This document shows, in pieces, positions 16,826 through 23,774 of a stretch of DNA of 64,000 nucleotides. Both the position numbers and the translations under genes were made by a program. The notes under the pieces were generated by a model. It was not told where the DNA came from, did no database searches, and was given only the letters and a program-made list of their open reading frames with translations. How positions within the stretch are numbered: the stretch's first letter is position 1; the number at the start of each line of letters is the position of its first letter. This DNA comes from Variovorax boronicumulans (GTDB lineage Bacteria > Pseudomonadota > Gammaproteobacteria > Burkholderiales > Burkholderiaceae_C): NCBI RefSeq assembly GCF_030812215.1, contig NZ_JAUSSG010000002.1, positions 248,001-312,000 on the forward strand, read 5' to 3'.

Positions 16826-17254
16826 ATGATGTCGAACTACAGTCACTTATGGGACGGCACCGAGCCAGGCTGGGTACTTTTGCAGGTCCATCGCCAGACA
16901 TCGACGATCGCGGTGCTGTTTGATGAGCCCGGAGCGACTCCTCTAGAAATCCAGGCACTACGCCGTGTGGTGCCCGAATTCACTGCACTGCCTGCACAGC
17001 AAGCTGTCCTGCAGCTTCGCGGACGTCGGCGCATCGACCTCGGCGAAATGGAGTCCCGGGAAGCCCGAAGGCTGATTGAGACGCTTTGGGACTGCGGCCT
17101 ACGTGTGGAAGAGCAGGCGCTGGACCGCAGTGGTTACCTGCCGTTCAACGAAGTTTCGAAGTTGGCACTGCTCATTGAAGATGAGGTTGAAGGTAGAGCA
17201 GTGGCAGCCGAAGCGTTGAGGCAAGGAATCCCGGTTCGACAGGTCGAGAGCTAA
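16826..17254 (+). CDS. hypothetical small protein of the array
   Basis: A 142-residue soluble protein beginning NYSHLWDGTEPGWVLLQV after the initial Met pair. It looks like an uncharacterised family of small proteins with the opening SHLWDGxxPGWVLL that I have seen in accessory regions, but no function is known to me. Two short alpha/beta modules seem present (IQALRRVVPEF and the LPFNEVSKLALLIEDEVEGRAV end). The gene begins nine bases after an element copy. Confidence 0.7.
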   Translation: MMSNYSHLWDGTEPGWVLLQVHRQTSTIAVLFDEPGATPLEIQALRRVVPEFTALPAQQAVLQLRGRRRIDLGEMESREARRLIETLWDCGLRVEEQALDRSGYLPFNEVSKLALLIEDEVEGRAVAAEALRQGIPVRQVES

Positions 17255-17314
17255 CTCACTTCAGCAGGTTGGGCTACTCAAACGACCGGGACGACTGGCT
17301 GCTCTGGAGCAAGC

Positions 17315-17347
17315 CCGACTTCCGCTTTGGCCCTTTTGCGACATTCG
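17315..17347. repeat. degenerate element copy with both half-types
   Basis: CTTCCGCTTTGGCC followed by CTTTTGCGACATTCG. The left half matches the element read on the minus strand and the right half its plus-strand end, so this copy is close to a hairpin. It lies about 60 bases after the 16826 gene. Confidence 0.5.
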
Positions 17348-17511
17348 CTGAAACCCAAAGCAGACTTTGAACAAGATGCGCGCTGGTCCAACACTTAGCC
17401 TTAGCGTGCACTACAGGGCCTATCAAGTCCTGGGGCGATGCGCGATGAAGTAGGTCAGTCTTCTACGCTTATCCTGGCGGTGAAATGGAAAATCTAAGTA
17501 AGGAAATTTTC

Positions 17512-17991
17512 ATGGATGGACGTCTTGCTTTCTTGATTGCCACTCTTGCTTTGGCCGGATGCACTTCGCCGGGGTCGCGAGTTCAAAGTTATGCCGGCAA
17601 GCAGTTGCCCCCCGAGGAAGTGGCTACTGTGTTTTCAACGATGGGTGGACGCTATGGGAATACTGTGATCTGTTCAGTAGATGAACAGCCAGTGAGACCG
17701 ATGGGTGGTTGCGCGAATGTGATCTACGTTTTGCCTGGTTCCCATGTTCTTGGATGGCGTTACGATTCATACGGAACGGCGGGCAATGGGAAGCTCTTAC
17801 TCAGGGCCGAAGCGGGACGCATCTATCAGCTCAATGCATCGCCGCTTGGAGAAGTGAATGGGAAGCTGACGGGAATGGCTCAGACCATGCCGATGGCGCC
17901 GGGCAGCAAGCTTACTTATCGCAACGTGAATCCGGGCTATGTACCATCCGGTGCCAAGCTGGACGATATCGTTCCCTACGGAGCTAATTGA
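17512..17991 (+). CDS. small lipoprotein
   Basis: A 159-residue exported lipoprotein. The start at 17512 (MDGRLAFLIATLALAGC) has an AAGTAAGGAA ribosome binding site and gives a signal peptide ending in lipobox LAGC, Cys17. An upstream ATG at 17485 would place charged residues before the signal and is less likely. The mature part has CSVDEQPV and YVLPGSHVLGWRYDSYG, a pattern seen in small envelope proteins of unknown role. It is the last plus-strand gene of the array and meets the minus-strand genes head to head. Confidence 0.75.
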   Translation: MDGRLAFLIATLALAGCTSPGSRVQSYAGKQLPPEEVATVFSTMGGRYGNTVICSVDEQPVRPMGGCANVIYVLPGSHVLGWRYDSYGTAGNGKLLLRAEAGRIYQLNASPLGEVNGKLTGMAQTMPMAPGSKLTYRNVNPGYVPSGAKLDDIVPYGAN

Positions 17992-18060
17992 CTGCAGTTG
18001 GCAGGACAGCAAAACGTCCGCTGTTGGCCGCATTCTGCCTGTCGCAACCGTAGCGACGGC
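17991..18060. repeat. element pair at the strand switch
   Basis: The sequence from 17991 contains a plus-type start (CTGCAGTTGGCAGGACAGC) and then a minus-type copy (AACGTCCGCTGTTGGCC and ATTCTGCCTGTCGC). It fills the 75 bases between the stops of the converging genes 17512-17991 and 18067-18456. Confidence 0.65.
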
Positions 18061-18066
18061 ACGGCA

Positions 18067-18456
18067 TCAAATCTTGGGCGCGGGGCGCCAATGCACGGTG
18101 TCTGGATAGGCGCGTCCATGCCTGAAGCACAGGAAGATTTCCACGACGGCGCTCGCGTGAAACCATTCGTCCGATTTGAGGCGCAGTTCGCCGGCTCCGA
18201 AGGCAAGGACGGTGCCGTCAGGGAACACTGGGCTCGGCTTGTCGTGAAAAGCTCGCAATCTCTTTGAGGTAGAGACGTTGAAGCTTTCAACCATGCAGGT
18301 GACGCCGCCGCCGGCCACCTGAAGATAGTTTCCTTGAGCGTCGGTCAGCGATGCGTACGAATGCCGACCATAACTCTTGAGCGCAAGAAGTCTGCTTTCG
18401 AGGACGTGGTCGGATGGCGCACTCGCCGCAGCAAAGTTCTGGCCCTCAAATTTCAT
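18067..18456 (-). CDS. hypothetical small protein of the array
   Basis: A 129-residue soluble protein. Its N-terminal half includes SYGRHSYASLTDAQGNYLQVAGGGVTCMVE, a well-formed beta-rich segment seen in uncharacterised proteins near toxin-immunity genes. The second half is FPDGTVLAFGAGELRLKSDEWFHAS. The ATG at 18456 overlaps the stop of the 18453-18926 gene (ATGA), so the pair is translationally coupled. Function unknown. Confidence 0.7.
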   Translation of the reverse strand: MKFEGQNFAAASAPSDHVLESRLLALKSYGRHSYASLTDAQGNYLQVAGGGVTCMVESFNVSTSKRLRAFHDKPSPVFPDGTVLAFGAGELRLKSDEWFHASAVVEIFLCFRHGRAYPDTVHWRPAPKI

Positions 18457-18926
18457 GATTGGGAGGTCGAGTTGAAGGTCCGCTTCTGGCCGCTATGCGA
18501 CCTCAATTCTGCTTTGTTGAAGGCAAGTGGTCGGTCGATCAGCTCAGCGGCGTTCACCGCCAGGGCGAACGCTTCTGCGGCGGCAAAGGTGTAGCTGAGG
18601 TCGTTGGAATCTGTCTCATGGTGTGCGCCATCGACCACCCGGACCATCGTCTGCTGAAGCTCATACCCATCAAGCGCGCTGCCGTGGCTGAACCATCGCT
18701 CGATGCCTTCCAGAGTGGCCTGGCGGTACATGGATGGAATCTGCGCTTCAGAGACCTCCCAGGCGTAAGCCATGCCCGGCTCCTCAGACGGCTCTATCCT
18801 CAAAACTACACGGCCAAACCGGTGCATGCCACCTGCTTGTCGGATGAAGCAGCCTTCAGCGGTGACGGGACTCAAGAAGCGAAGGGGGCGCATGGTCATG
18901 AGAATTCTGGAACTGTCGGTGGGCAT
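18453..18926 (-). CDS. stand-alone EF-G domain IV-like protein
   Basis: A 157-residue soluble protein. Residues 34-128 read like domain IV of elongation factor G: GMHRFGRVVLRIEPSE, then MVRVVDGAHHETDSNDLSYTFAAAEAFALAV. In EF-G this domain mimics the tRNA anticodon arm; GTPase and other domains are absent. The last ~20 residues (from about KAELRSHSGQKRTFN) are encoded by an element copy, so the original gene end has been replaced or extended. The start may be the ATG at 18899 instead of 18926. The role of the single domain is unknown; it could be an immunity or decoy protein. Confidence 0.7.
   Translation of the reverse strand: MPTDSSRILMTMRPLRFLSPVTAEGCFIRQAGGMHRFGRVVLRIEPSEEPGMAYAWEVSEAQIPSMYRQATLEGIERWFSHGSALDGYELQQTMVRVVDGAHHETDSNDLSYTFAAAEAFALAVNAAELIDRPLAFNKAELRSHSGQKRTFNSTSQS
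18474..18502 (-). repeat. dispersed intergenic element inside a gene's 3' end
   Basis: GAAGGTCCGCTTCTGGCC followed by GCTATGCGACC, a minus-orientation copy that codes for the C-terminus of the EF-G IV-like protein. Confidence 0.65.
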
Positions 18927-18992
18927 GGGACGCTGCCAGATTGCAGCCAGCCAAAAGGGCTTCCTACAAGGGACAAAACTGGGAGGCCGTGA

Positions 18993-19025
18993 CGAATGTC
19001 CGATCCTGGCCGGATTCTGCCGGCC
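18993..19025 (-). repeat. dispersed intergenic element after a minus-strand gene
   Basis: CGAATGTCCGATCCTGGCC followed by GGATTCTGCCGGCC, a near-consensus minus copy ending seven bases from the stop of the 19032-19331 gene. Confidence 0.8.
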
Positions 19026-19031
19026 GCGCCT

Positions 19032-19331
19032 TCAGTCGTGAAGGCTGACCTGGATGCTGATGCCGGGATGCCGCTTTTCGAGTCCACGTAACCACGCAGA
19101 CAGCTCGGAGCTCTCATCGCGATAGAGCGTGGCCAAACGAGGAAGACCAATGACCGTGAACTTGGCCGGAAGCGAAGGTTCTGAACCAGCCACCAAGCTC
19201 TCACGCAGGAATTCCCACGTGAGCTCGCGGTCAAGCGACAGGCCGAGAAAGCGCGCCACGGCCTGTCGCACGTATAGCGGTGATGTGGCGCCGCTCACGT
19301 CAAGCACCGATTTCCTGGTCTCCATCAACAT
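19032..19331 (-). CDS. barstar-like small protein, possible immunity protein
   Basis: A 99-residue soluble protein. The layout, an N-terminal strand RKSVLDVSG followed by a helix VRQAVARFLGLS, a turn DRELTWEFLRESLV, then a strand AKFTVIGLPRLA and a final helix, is like barstar, the inhibitor of the RNase barnase. The match is by eye and key contact residues cannot be verified. An element copy follows its stop within a few bases. Confidence 0.55.
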   Translation of the reverse strand: MLMETRKSVLDVSGATSPLYVRQAVARFLGLSLDRELTWEFLRESLVAGSEPSLPAKFTVIGLPRLATLYRDESSELSAWLRGLEKRHPGISIQVSLHD

Positions 19332-19344
19332 CCTCGTCTATTGA

Positions 19345-19407
19345 GCGTCCGGTTGCGGGCGAATTCTGCGTCGGCCCCGAACGGCAGGTCTTGGCCGCAT
19401 TCTGCCT
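19345..19407 (-). repeat. two tandem element copies
   Basis: Two minus copies: GCGTCCGGTTGCGGGCGAA with TTCTGCGTCGG, and GGCAGGTCTTGGCCGC with ATTCTGCCT. They lie between the starts and ends of the genes 19032-19331 and 19433-19840. Confidence 0.65.
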
Positions 19408-19432
19408 CCCAGTGGTCCCGTCCGGTTCGGGG

Positions 19433-19840
19433 TCACCAACCAATGTGGGCGAAGCCACCCTCATGATGAAAGACGGTGAGGCCGGAAATCTGAGGCCACA
19501 TAAATACCACGTCTCCATCGAACATGAACTGAGACGAAAGGTCCACCCTTTGACGTAGTTCTTGAGCCGGGCAGCAAAGCAGTTCGCCGCTGATGAAACT
19601 CTCATCGGTGATCACGATGACCTCACCCGGCGGGAGAGGCTTTCCGGCGAATATCAAATCGAACAAGTCGGTTTTTCCATACTGCGCTCCTGTCTCCTCC
19701 CAATCTGCGATGGTGAGGAACTTGCATGTAAGGCCTTTGCGCTCCGCGGCTTCAAGAATCGATTCGGGCTGAAGGGTTGCACCGGGAAGAATTCGTTCCA
19801 GTAAGGTGCGTGGCAGTGACAAAGAGCTGTTCATCTTCAT
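19433..19840 (-). CDS. hypothetical small protein of the array
   Basis: A 135-residue soluble protein if it starts at the ATG at 19840 (MKMNSSLSLPR); the next ATG at 19834 is equally possible. An open frame continues upstream into an element copy and is excluded. Features are an N-terminal helix SLPRTLLERILPG and a central acidic strand PPGEVIVITDESFISGELL. It then has two cysteines and a Trp/His-rich end FMWPQISGLTVFHHEGGFAHIG. I do not recognise it. Confidence 0.65.
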   Translation of the reverse strand: MKMNSSLSLPRTLLERILPGATLQPESILEAAERKGLTCKFLTIADWEETGAQYGKTDLFDLIFAGKPLPPGEVIVITDESFISGELLCCPAQELRQRVDLSSQFMFDGDVVFMWPQISGLTVFHHEGGFAHIGW

Positions 19841-19860
19841 ATTCAAGGCGGCTACCGATT

Positions 19861-19935
19861 GCGAATGTCCGCTTGAGAGCAAATCGCCCGGAGTTGGCGA
19901 ACGGCCGGTTCTGGCCGAAATCTGTCAATCTGCCG
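19861..19935 (-). repeat. two element copies in tandem
   Basis: GCGAATGTCCGCTTGAG begins one copy, and ACGGCCGGTTCTGGCC followed by GAAATCTGTC the next. The pair ends one base before the stop of the 19936-20268 gene. Confidence 0.7.
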
Positions 19936-20268
19936 CTATCGAGGTTGGGCCTCGAAACGCAACAGTTTGATCCTTGTACCCACCGGCACGTCGGTGTCTG
20001 ACAGTCCGGCAAATGCAATCACGCCCGGCGCGTGTATTGGGCTGACAAGGGCCACGGACGCGAAGTGCGGGGTAATTGAGCCGTCCGGCAACGTCAGTTC
20101 GACGCGCAAGCGAGCCACCTCAAAATGGGGTTTCAGCCTAGGCATTGGCAACGATGAGACCGCGTTTGCCAAGACGAAGTACGGCGAGTCCAACATCGCC
20201 GACAAAGAGGAACGGCCTCCGCGCAGCGGCATGACTTCGGACGCACTGATTCGGAATTGGACGGACAT
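19936..20268 (-). CDS. hypothetical small beta-rich protein of the array
   Basis: A 110-residue protein from the ATG at 20268 (MSVQFRISASEV). It is mostly predicted strands (HFEVARLRVELTLPDGSI, SVALVSPIHAPGVIAFAGL, RIKLLRFEAQPR), with no membrane segment. A longer frame upstream overlaps the next gene and includes an element copy, so the shorter start is used. Unknown function. Confidence 0.6.
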   Translation of the reverse strand: MSVQFRISASEVMPLRGGRSSLSAMLDSPYFVLANAVSSLPMPRLKPHFEVARLRVELTLPDGSITPHFASVALVSPIHAPGVIAFAGLSDTDVPVGTRIKLLRFEAQPR

Positions 20269-20270
20269 GA

Positions 20271-20299
20271 TGAATGGCCGATTCAAGCCGAACCGGTCG
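20271..20299 (-). repeat. element copy overlapping a stop codon
   Basis: TGAATGGCCGATTCAAGCC followed by GAACCGGTCG. The stop of the zinc-ribbon gene (20283-20285) lies inside this copy. Confidence 0.6.
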
Positions 20300-20684
20300 T
20301 ACCCAGGACGCCCCGAAACTTGTCGATCCATATTGCGCGAGCTTCCTCTGCTGTCTCCAAATTCCATCGGCGCGACAAGCTACGCGGAATCTCAGTTCCG
20401 CAGTCACCGCAGGTCTCGCGAGCGGCCACATAGCTCCATGGATTTTCGCCCGAGTATTTGACCCCGACCATGATGTCACCTGCGACTCGATGTCCCCCAC
20501 ATTCGGGACAACTGAACGGCTTTTCCTCCAAGCGACCTTCACGCTCAAGCTCGCGCCGTCTCTTTCCGTCATCAACCTGCTGCCTGTACCCACGCTTGCA
20601 TGGCATGCACAGACCGCCATTTAACTCAGCTGTATCTGGGTGAATGGACTCGCCGCAGGTCTTGCAAGGAAGTCGTTCGGTCAT
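20283..20684 (-). CDS. zinc-ribbon protein, hypothetical
   Basis: A 133-residue protein with four cysteine pairs: C7/C10, C26/C29, C59/C62 and C92/C95, which fit two zinc ribbons. A basic linker (KRRRELEREGRLEEK) lies between them. The last residues (LGTTGSA) are encoded by an element copy. Such proteins bind zinc structurally; no nucleic-acid binding can be proved. It may be another accessory immunity-type or regulatory protein. Confidence 0.7.
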   Translation of the reverse strand: MTERLPCKTCGESIHPDTAELNGGLCMPCKRGYRQQVDDGKRRRELEREGRLEEKPFSCPECGGHRVAGDIMVGVKYSGENPWSYVAARETCGDCGTEIPRSLSRRWNLETAEEARAIWIDKFRGVLGTTGSA

Positions 20685-20710
20685 ATGGGTGGAATGGCTT
20701 GTGGTGCTGC

Positions 20711-20793
20711 TTGAACGTCCGCTCTAAGTAAGGCGAATTGGGCCTCGGCGTCGACTGACAGCTTCTGGCCGACTGTAGCCGGTCGCGTCCTCG
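20711..20793 (-). repeat. two element copies in tandem
   Basis: TTGAACGTCCGCTCTAAG and then GCTTCTGGCCGACTGTAGCC with GGTCGCG, the latter close to the reverse consensus. They lie between the zinc-ribbon and YCII genes. Confidence 0.75.
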
Positions 20794-20841
20794 GAGACCC
20801 TTGCACCTAAAGCAGTCCCTGATGAATGTTTGCCCGGACAG

Positions 20842-21144
20842 CTAGGTTCGAGGCAACTCCCGAATCTCCACCGTGCCGCCGGCCTCGTAAACTGGATTAT
20901 CTGCAAGAAATTGCTTCGCGCTTTCGAGGCTGACTGCGCGCACTCGAATGAAGCCACCGAGGTCTTTGCCCGTCGGTTGGCTCGTGTGATTCTTACAGTG
21001 GCGCTCCCCACGCCCCATCGAGCTCCCGCCATCAAATTGCCCGGTGCTTCGAAGCTGAGCGAGGTATTGCTCCCAGCGTTTCGCATCATTGGCGGCTTCC
21101 GCATTGGGGGCGTCCTCATGCATGAGTAGCATGTATTCATTCAC
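20842..21144 (-). CDS. YCII-domain protein
   Basis: A 100-residue soluble protein with the YCII-related (DGPF) pattern: MNEYMLLMHEDAP, WEQYLAQLRSTGQFDGGSSMG, then GGFIRVRAVSLESAKQFLADNPVYEAGGTVEIRELP. Related proteins often sit beside ECF sigma factors, but none is here. The catalytic role of the family is unclear. It is one of the few array genes with a common, well-known domain. Confidence 0.85.
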   Translation of the reverse strand: MNEYMLLMHEDAPNAEAANDAKRWEQYLAQLRSTGQFDGGSSMGRGERHCKNHTSQPTGKDLGGFIRVRAVSLESAKQFLADNPVYEAGGTVEIRELPRT

Positions 21145-21194
21145 TCTTATTCTCCTTCGCCCACGTTAAGCATGCTCACCACCGAGCAGCTGTG

Positions 21195-21230
21195 GTCAAC
21201 GGCCGGTTATAGCCGAATGTAGCCGGTCGG
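21195..21230 (-). repeat. dispersed intergenic element, right-most copy
   Basis: GTCAACGGCCGGTTATAGCC followed by GAATGTAGCCGGTCGG, about 20 bases downstream of the 21250-21711 gene. I found no further clear copies to the right. Confidence 0.65.
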
Positions 21231-21249
21231 GCTTCCGCCGCGAAGGGCC

Positions 21250-21711
21250 CTAAGTCCCCTTCAGCAATAGCTCGAAGCGGTCGCACGTGACAGCCTCGTC
21301 ACCAAACTCCAACTCAAGCGCGATGCGAACAAGCGCAGGATAGGCAAACCAATACTGCCGACGAAGGGCATCACTCACAAACTGGTCACCCAGTTCTGCG
21401 CGGTAGTAGCGTTCATGCCATGCATCAAGCGGCTCACTGTCGATTCGCATGAGTCGCTTTCGATAATGAGTCATGAGTGCCGCAAACCGACCTCGGGTCT
21501 TGATGCCGAATCTCGCGAGCTCAGGCAAGAGCTCTTCGAACGAAGCCTCGCCATAGTCGTTCTTCTTCGGGAAGATCTTTCTCATCGAGGATTGGAGCAG
21601 CGCCGCATTGAGCGACTCGGCAGCGCGGAGTCTTCGTGCAGAAATCGGTATTTCCATCCGTCGATCGGTTGCGTTGAATCGCCTCTTGATTGCTCTCTCG
21701 GTGTCCGGCAA
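21250..21711 (-). CDS. hypothetical soluble protein
   Basis: A 153-residue, highly charged, helical protein (SARRLRAAESLNAALLQSSMRKIF, then FEELLPELARFGIKTRGRF and DSEPLDAWHERYYRAELG). No family recognised. It starts four bases after the stop of the membrane-protein gene at 21716, so these two form an operon. An element copy lies just downstream. Confidence 0.65.
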   Translation of the reverse strand: MPDTERAIKRRFNATDRRMEIPISARRLRAAESLNAALLQSSMRKIFPKKNDYGEASFEELLPELARFGIKTRGRFAALMTHYRKRLMRIDSEPLDAWHERYYRAELGDQFVSDALRRQYWFAYPALVRIALELEFGDEAVTCDRFELLLKGT

Positions 21712-21715
21712 GCCG

Positions 21716-22078
21716 CTACGCCCGAAACCAGATCCTGAGCGTCACATACATCGCATAGCCAAGGGCAAGCACGATCCACGTCAGGAAGAACACGTTGGCC
21801 CAGTACTCCCCGGCTTGCGTCGCAAGGGTGTAGACCTGCATCTTGCAGGCCTTGCCGATGCATGGCACCTCAGCTCGAACCAGTGCGCGCAACAAGGCGA
21901 ACAAGAGGTAGCACCCCAAGCCAGCGGTCACCAGGAATCCCACTGGCCCCAGGATTCCCTCGGTGCGTTCGCCGCTCTCGCTCCACCGCCCCTTCCGAAG
22001 CAGGTTTTGCCCGAACTTGTACCAGGCAAATCCGAGCAAAAGCATCAGCGAGTAGTAAATGACAGTACGCATGTCCAT
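21716..22078 (-). CDS. small membrane protein, hypothetical
   Basis: A 120-residue protein (start MDMRTVIYY at 22078; the next ATG at 22072 is possible). It has three hydrophobic helices: VIYYSLMLLLGFAWYKF, VGFLVTAGLGCYLLFALLRALV and FFLTWIVLALGYAMYVTLRIWF. Basic residues follow the first helix. The function is unknown. It forms a two-gene operon with 21250-21711. Confidence 0.65.
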   Translation of the reverse strand: MDMRTVIYYSLMLLLGFAWYKFGQNLLRKGRWSESGERTEGILGPVGFLVTAGLGCYLLFALLRALVRAEVPCIGKACKMQVYTLATQAGEYWANVFFLTWIVLALGYAMYVTLRIWFRA

Positions 22079-22199
22079 CGAGTCGTTGAGTTGTGAGGTG
22101 TGAGGTGGTGGCAGGTGAGTCGACGGAATGCTATCCGACCAACGCGTGCGCATCACCCCGCCACGCCATGCGCGACGGCACCTCGCCTGCCTGCATCGC

Positions 22200-23633
22200 T
22201 CAGGCGGCCACGGCTCGCACGGGGCTCCGCAGCAAGCTCACCACGCTCCCGGCCAACGCGGCCAGGGCCGCCATGCCCAACCCCCAATGCACCGCGCTGT
22301 GCGCCGATAGCAGCGCAAACGCCAGGCTCATCCACAGGCTGCCGAGCGTCAGCCCCGTGAGCCGCGCCGTGCCTTGGGCGCCACCGGCGGCCCCGCTGCG
22401 CGCCTTGGGTGCCGAGAGCAGCATGTTCTGGTTGTTGGGCGTCTGGAAGAAGCCGAAGCCCAGGCCGGCGAGGCTCGTGAACACCGCGATCGGCAACATC
22501 GAGCTGCCGTGCAGCGGCCACAGCGCGCACAGGGCGAGGCCCAGCGCGAAACACGCACTCCCCGCGGCGCACAGCCATGCGGTCGGCACACGCTGGGCCA
22601 GGCGTGCCGACAGCGGCGCGGCCAGCATCACCGCCAAGGGCCAGGGGGTCATCAGGAGGCCGGCGGTCACCGCGCTCTGGCCGAGTTCGTGCTGGATGTA
22701 GAACGGCAGAGCCACAAGGGCCGCCATCTGGCCGGTGAAGCAGCACACGGAGGCAATCACCGAGACCCGAAAGGAATGCACGCGCAGCAGGTCGAGCGGA
22801 ATCAGCGGCGCCGCCTTGGGCATTTCGCGCCGCACCAGCAAGACCATGCAGATGGCCGACAGCGCGAGCAACGCGCCGCCTTGCAGCGGATGCGCCACGA
22901 GCCGGTCGCATCCCATGACGAAGGCGGCAAACATGACCGCGTTGAGCGCGATGCTCCACACGTCGATCTGGCGCGCCGAGCGCGGCGGGCTCGGCAACCC
23001 CGCGCAGGCGACCAGCACGACGAGGCCGATCGGCAGGTTCACCGCAAAGAGCCACGGCCAGCCTGCCACCGAAAGCATGAAAGCGCCAAGGGCAGGCCCC
23101 GCCGCCGAAGCGGCCGCGACGGCGAGCGCGTTCCAGGCGATGGAGCGCGCCAGCAATCGACGCGGATAGGTGAAACGCAGCAACGCCAGCCCAAGCGGCA
23201 TCACGGCCGCGCTGCCCAGGCCCTGGAGGCACCGCGCGGCCACGAGCCACGGCAGCGAAGGAGCCAACGCGCACAACACCGACGCCACGGTGAAGAGCGC
23301 CACGCCACCGGCGAACACGCGCCGATACCCGAACCGCTCCCCGATGGCAGAAGCGGGCAACAGAAACATCACCACGGCCAGCTGGTAGGCGGTGACGATC
23401 CAGACGGCATCGGCGGGCGTCGCCTGCAATTGCTGCGCGATGCTCGGCAGCGCGATGTTGGCGATGGCGCCGTCGAGCACCACCAGCACACCCGCGCCCA
23501 GAATCGCGGCGACGGCTGCGAAGCGTCGCGGCAGCGGCAGGCCATCGGCGTCTTGCACCGCGTTCGCCTCTGGGGTCTGGACGGCGCGGGCCGGGTTGGA
23601 AGAAGCGTTCGGTCTGAGCGTAGATGACAACAT
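22200..23633 (-). CDS. MFS transporter, DHA2-like (drug/metabolite exporter)
   Basis: A 477-residue protein with about 14 transmembrane segments from residue 35. Early helix sequence GVLVVLDGAIANIALPSIAQQL is the classic DHA2 (EmrB-like) start, followed by AYQLAVVMFLLPASAIGERFGYRRVF, the motif A loop. It is likely a proton-driven exporter of the inner membrane. The ATG at 23633 is used; a TTG nine bases upstream has no advantage. It is divergent from the LysR gene at 23775, its likely regulator. Confidence 0.9.
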   Translation of the reverse strand: MLSSTLRPNASSNPARAVQTPEANAVQDADGLPLPRRFAAVAAILGAGVLVVLDGAIANIALPSIAQQLQATPADAVWIVTAYQLAVVMFLLPASAIGERFGYRRVFAGGVALFTVASVLCALAPSLPWLVAARCLQGLGSAAVMPLGLALLRFTYPRRLLARSIAWNALAVAAASAAGPALGAFMLSVAGWPWLFAVNLPIGLVVLVACAGLPSPPRSARQIDVWSIALNAVMFAAFVMGCDRLVAHPLQGGALLALSAICMVLLVRREMPKAAPLIPLDLLRVHSFRVSVIASVCCFTGQMAALVALPFYIQHELGQSAVTAGLLMTPWPLAVMLAAPLSARLAQRVPTAWLCAAGSACFALGLALCALWPLHGSSMLPIAVFTSLAGLGFGFFQTPNNQNMLLSAPKARSGAAGGAQGTARLTGLTLGSLWMSLAFALLSAHSAVHWGLGMAALAALAGSVVSLLRSPVRAVAA

Positions 23634-23774
23634 GATGGGCAACTGGAAAAGGCACGCTCTATTGCGTCAAGTCAGCTTAGGACCGCGCACCCGGCTTGCC
23701 CAGCGCGTGGTGCGCAGCTTGTTCCTGCATGCGACGCCTGTCGAAACCGCCGCAGCCGTGATAGGTTGCGGGCC

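Noticed and set aside
15031-21240. CRISPR array as explanation for the spaced repeats
   Set aside because: Copies are degenerate, differ in orientation, and are separated by whole genes rather than short uniform spacers. No cas genes are present.
15031-21240. Classical integron as explanation for the repeats
   Set aside because: No integrase, no attI, and no conserved GTTRRRY/RYYYAAC core sites at the element ends. Only the gene-plus-element layout is shared.
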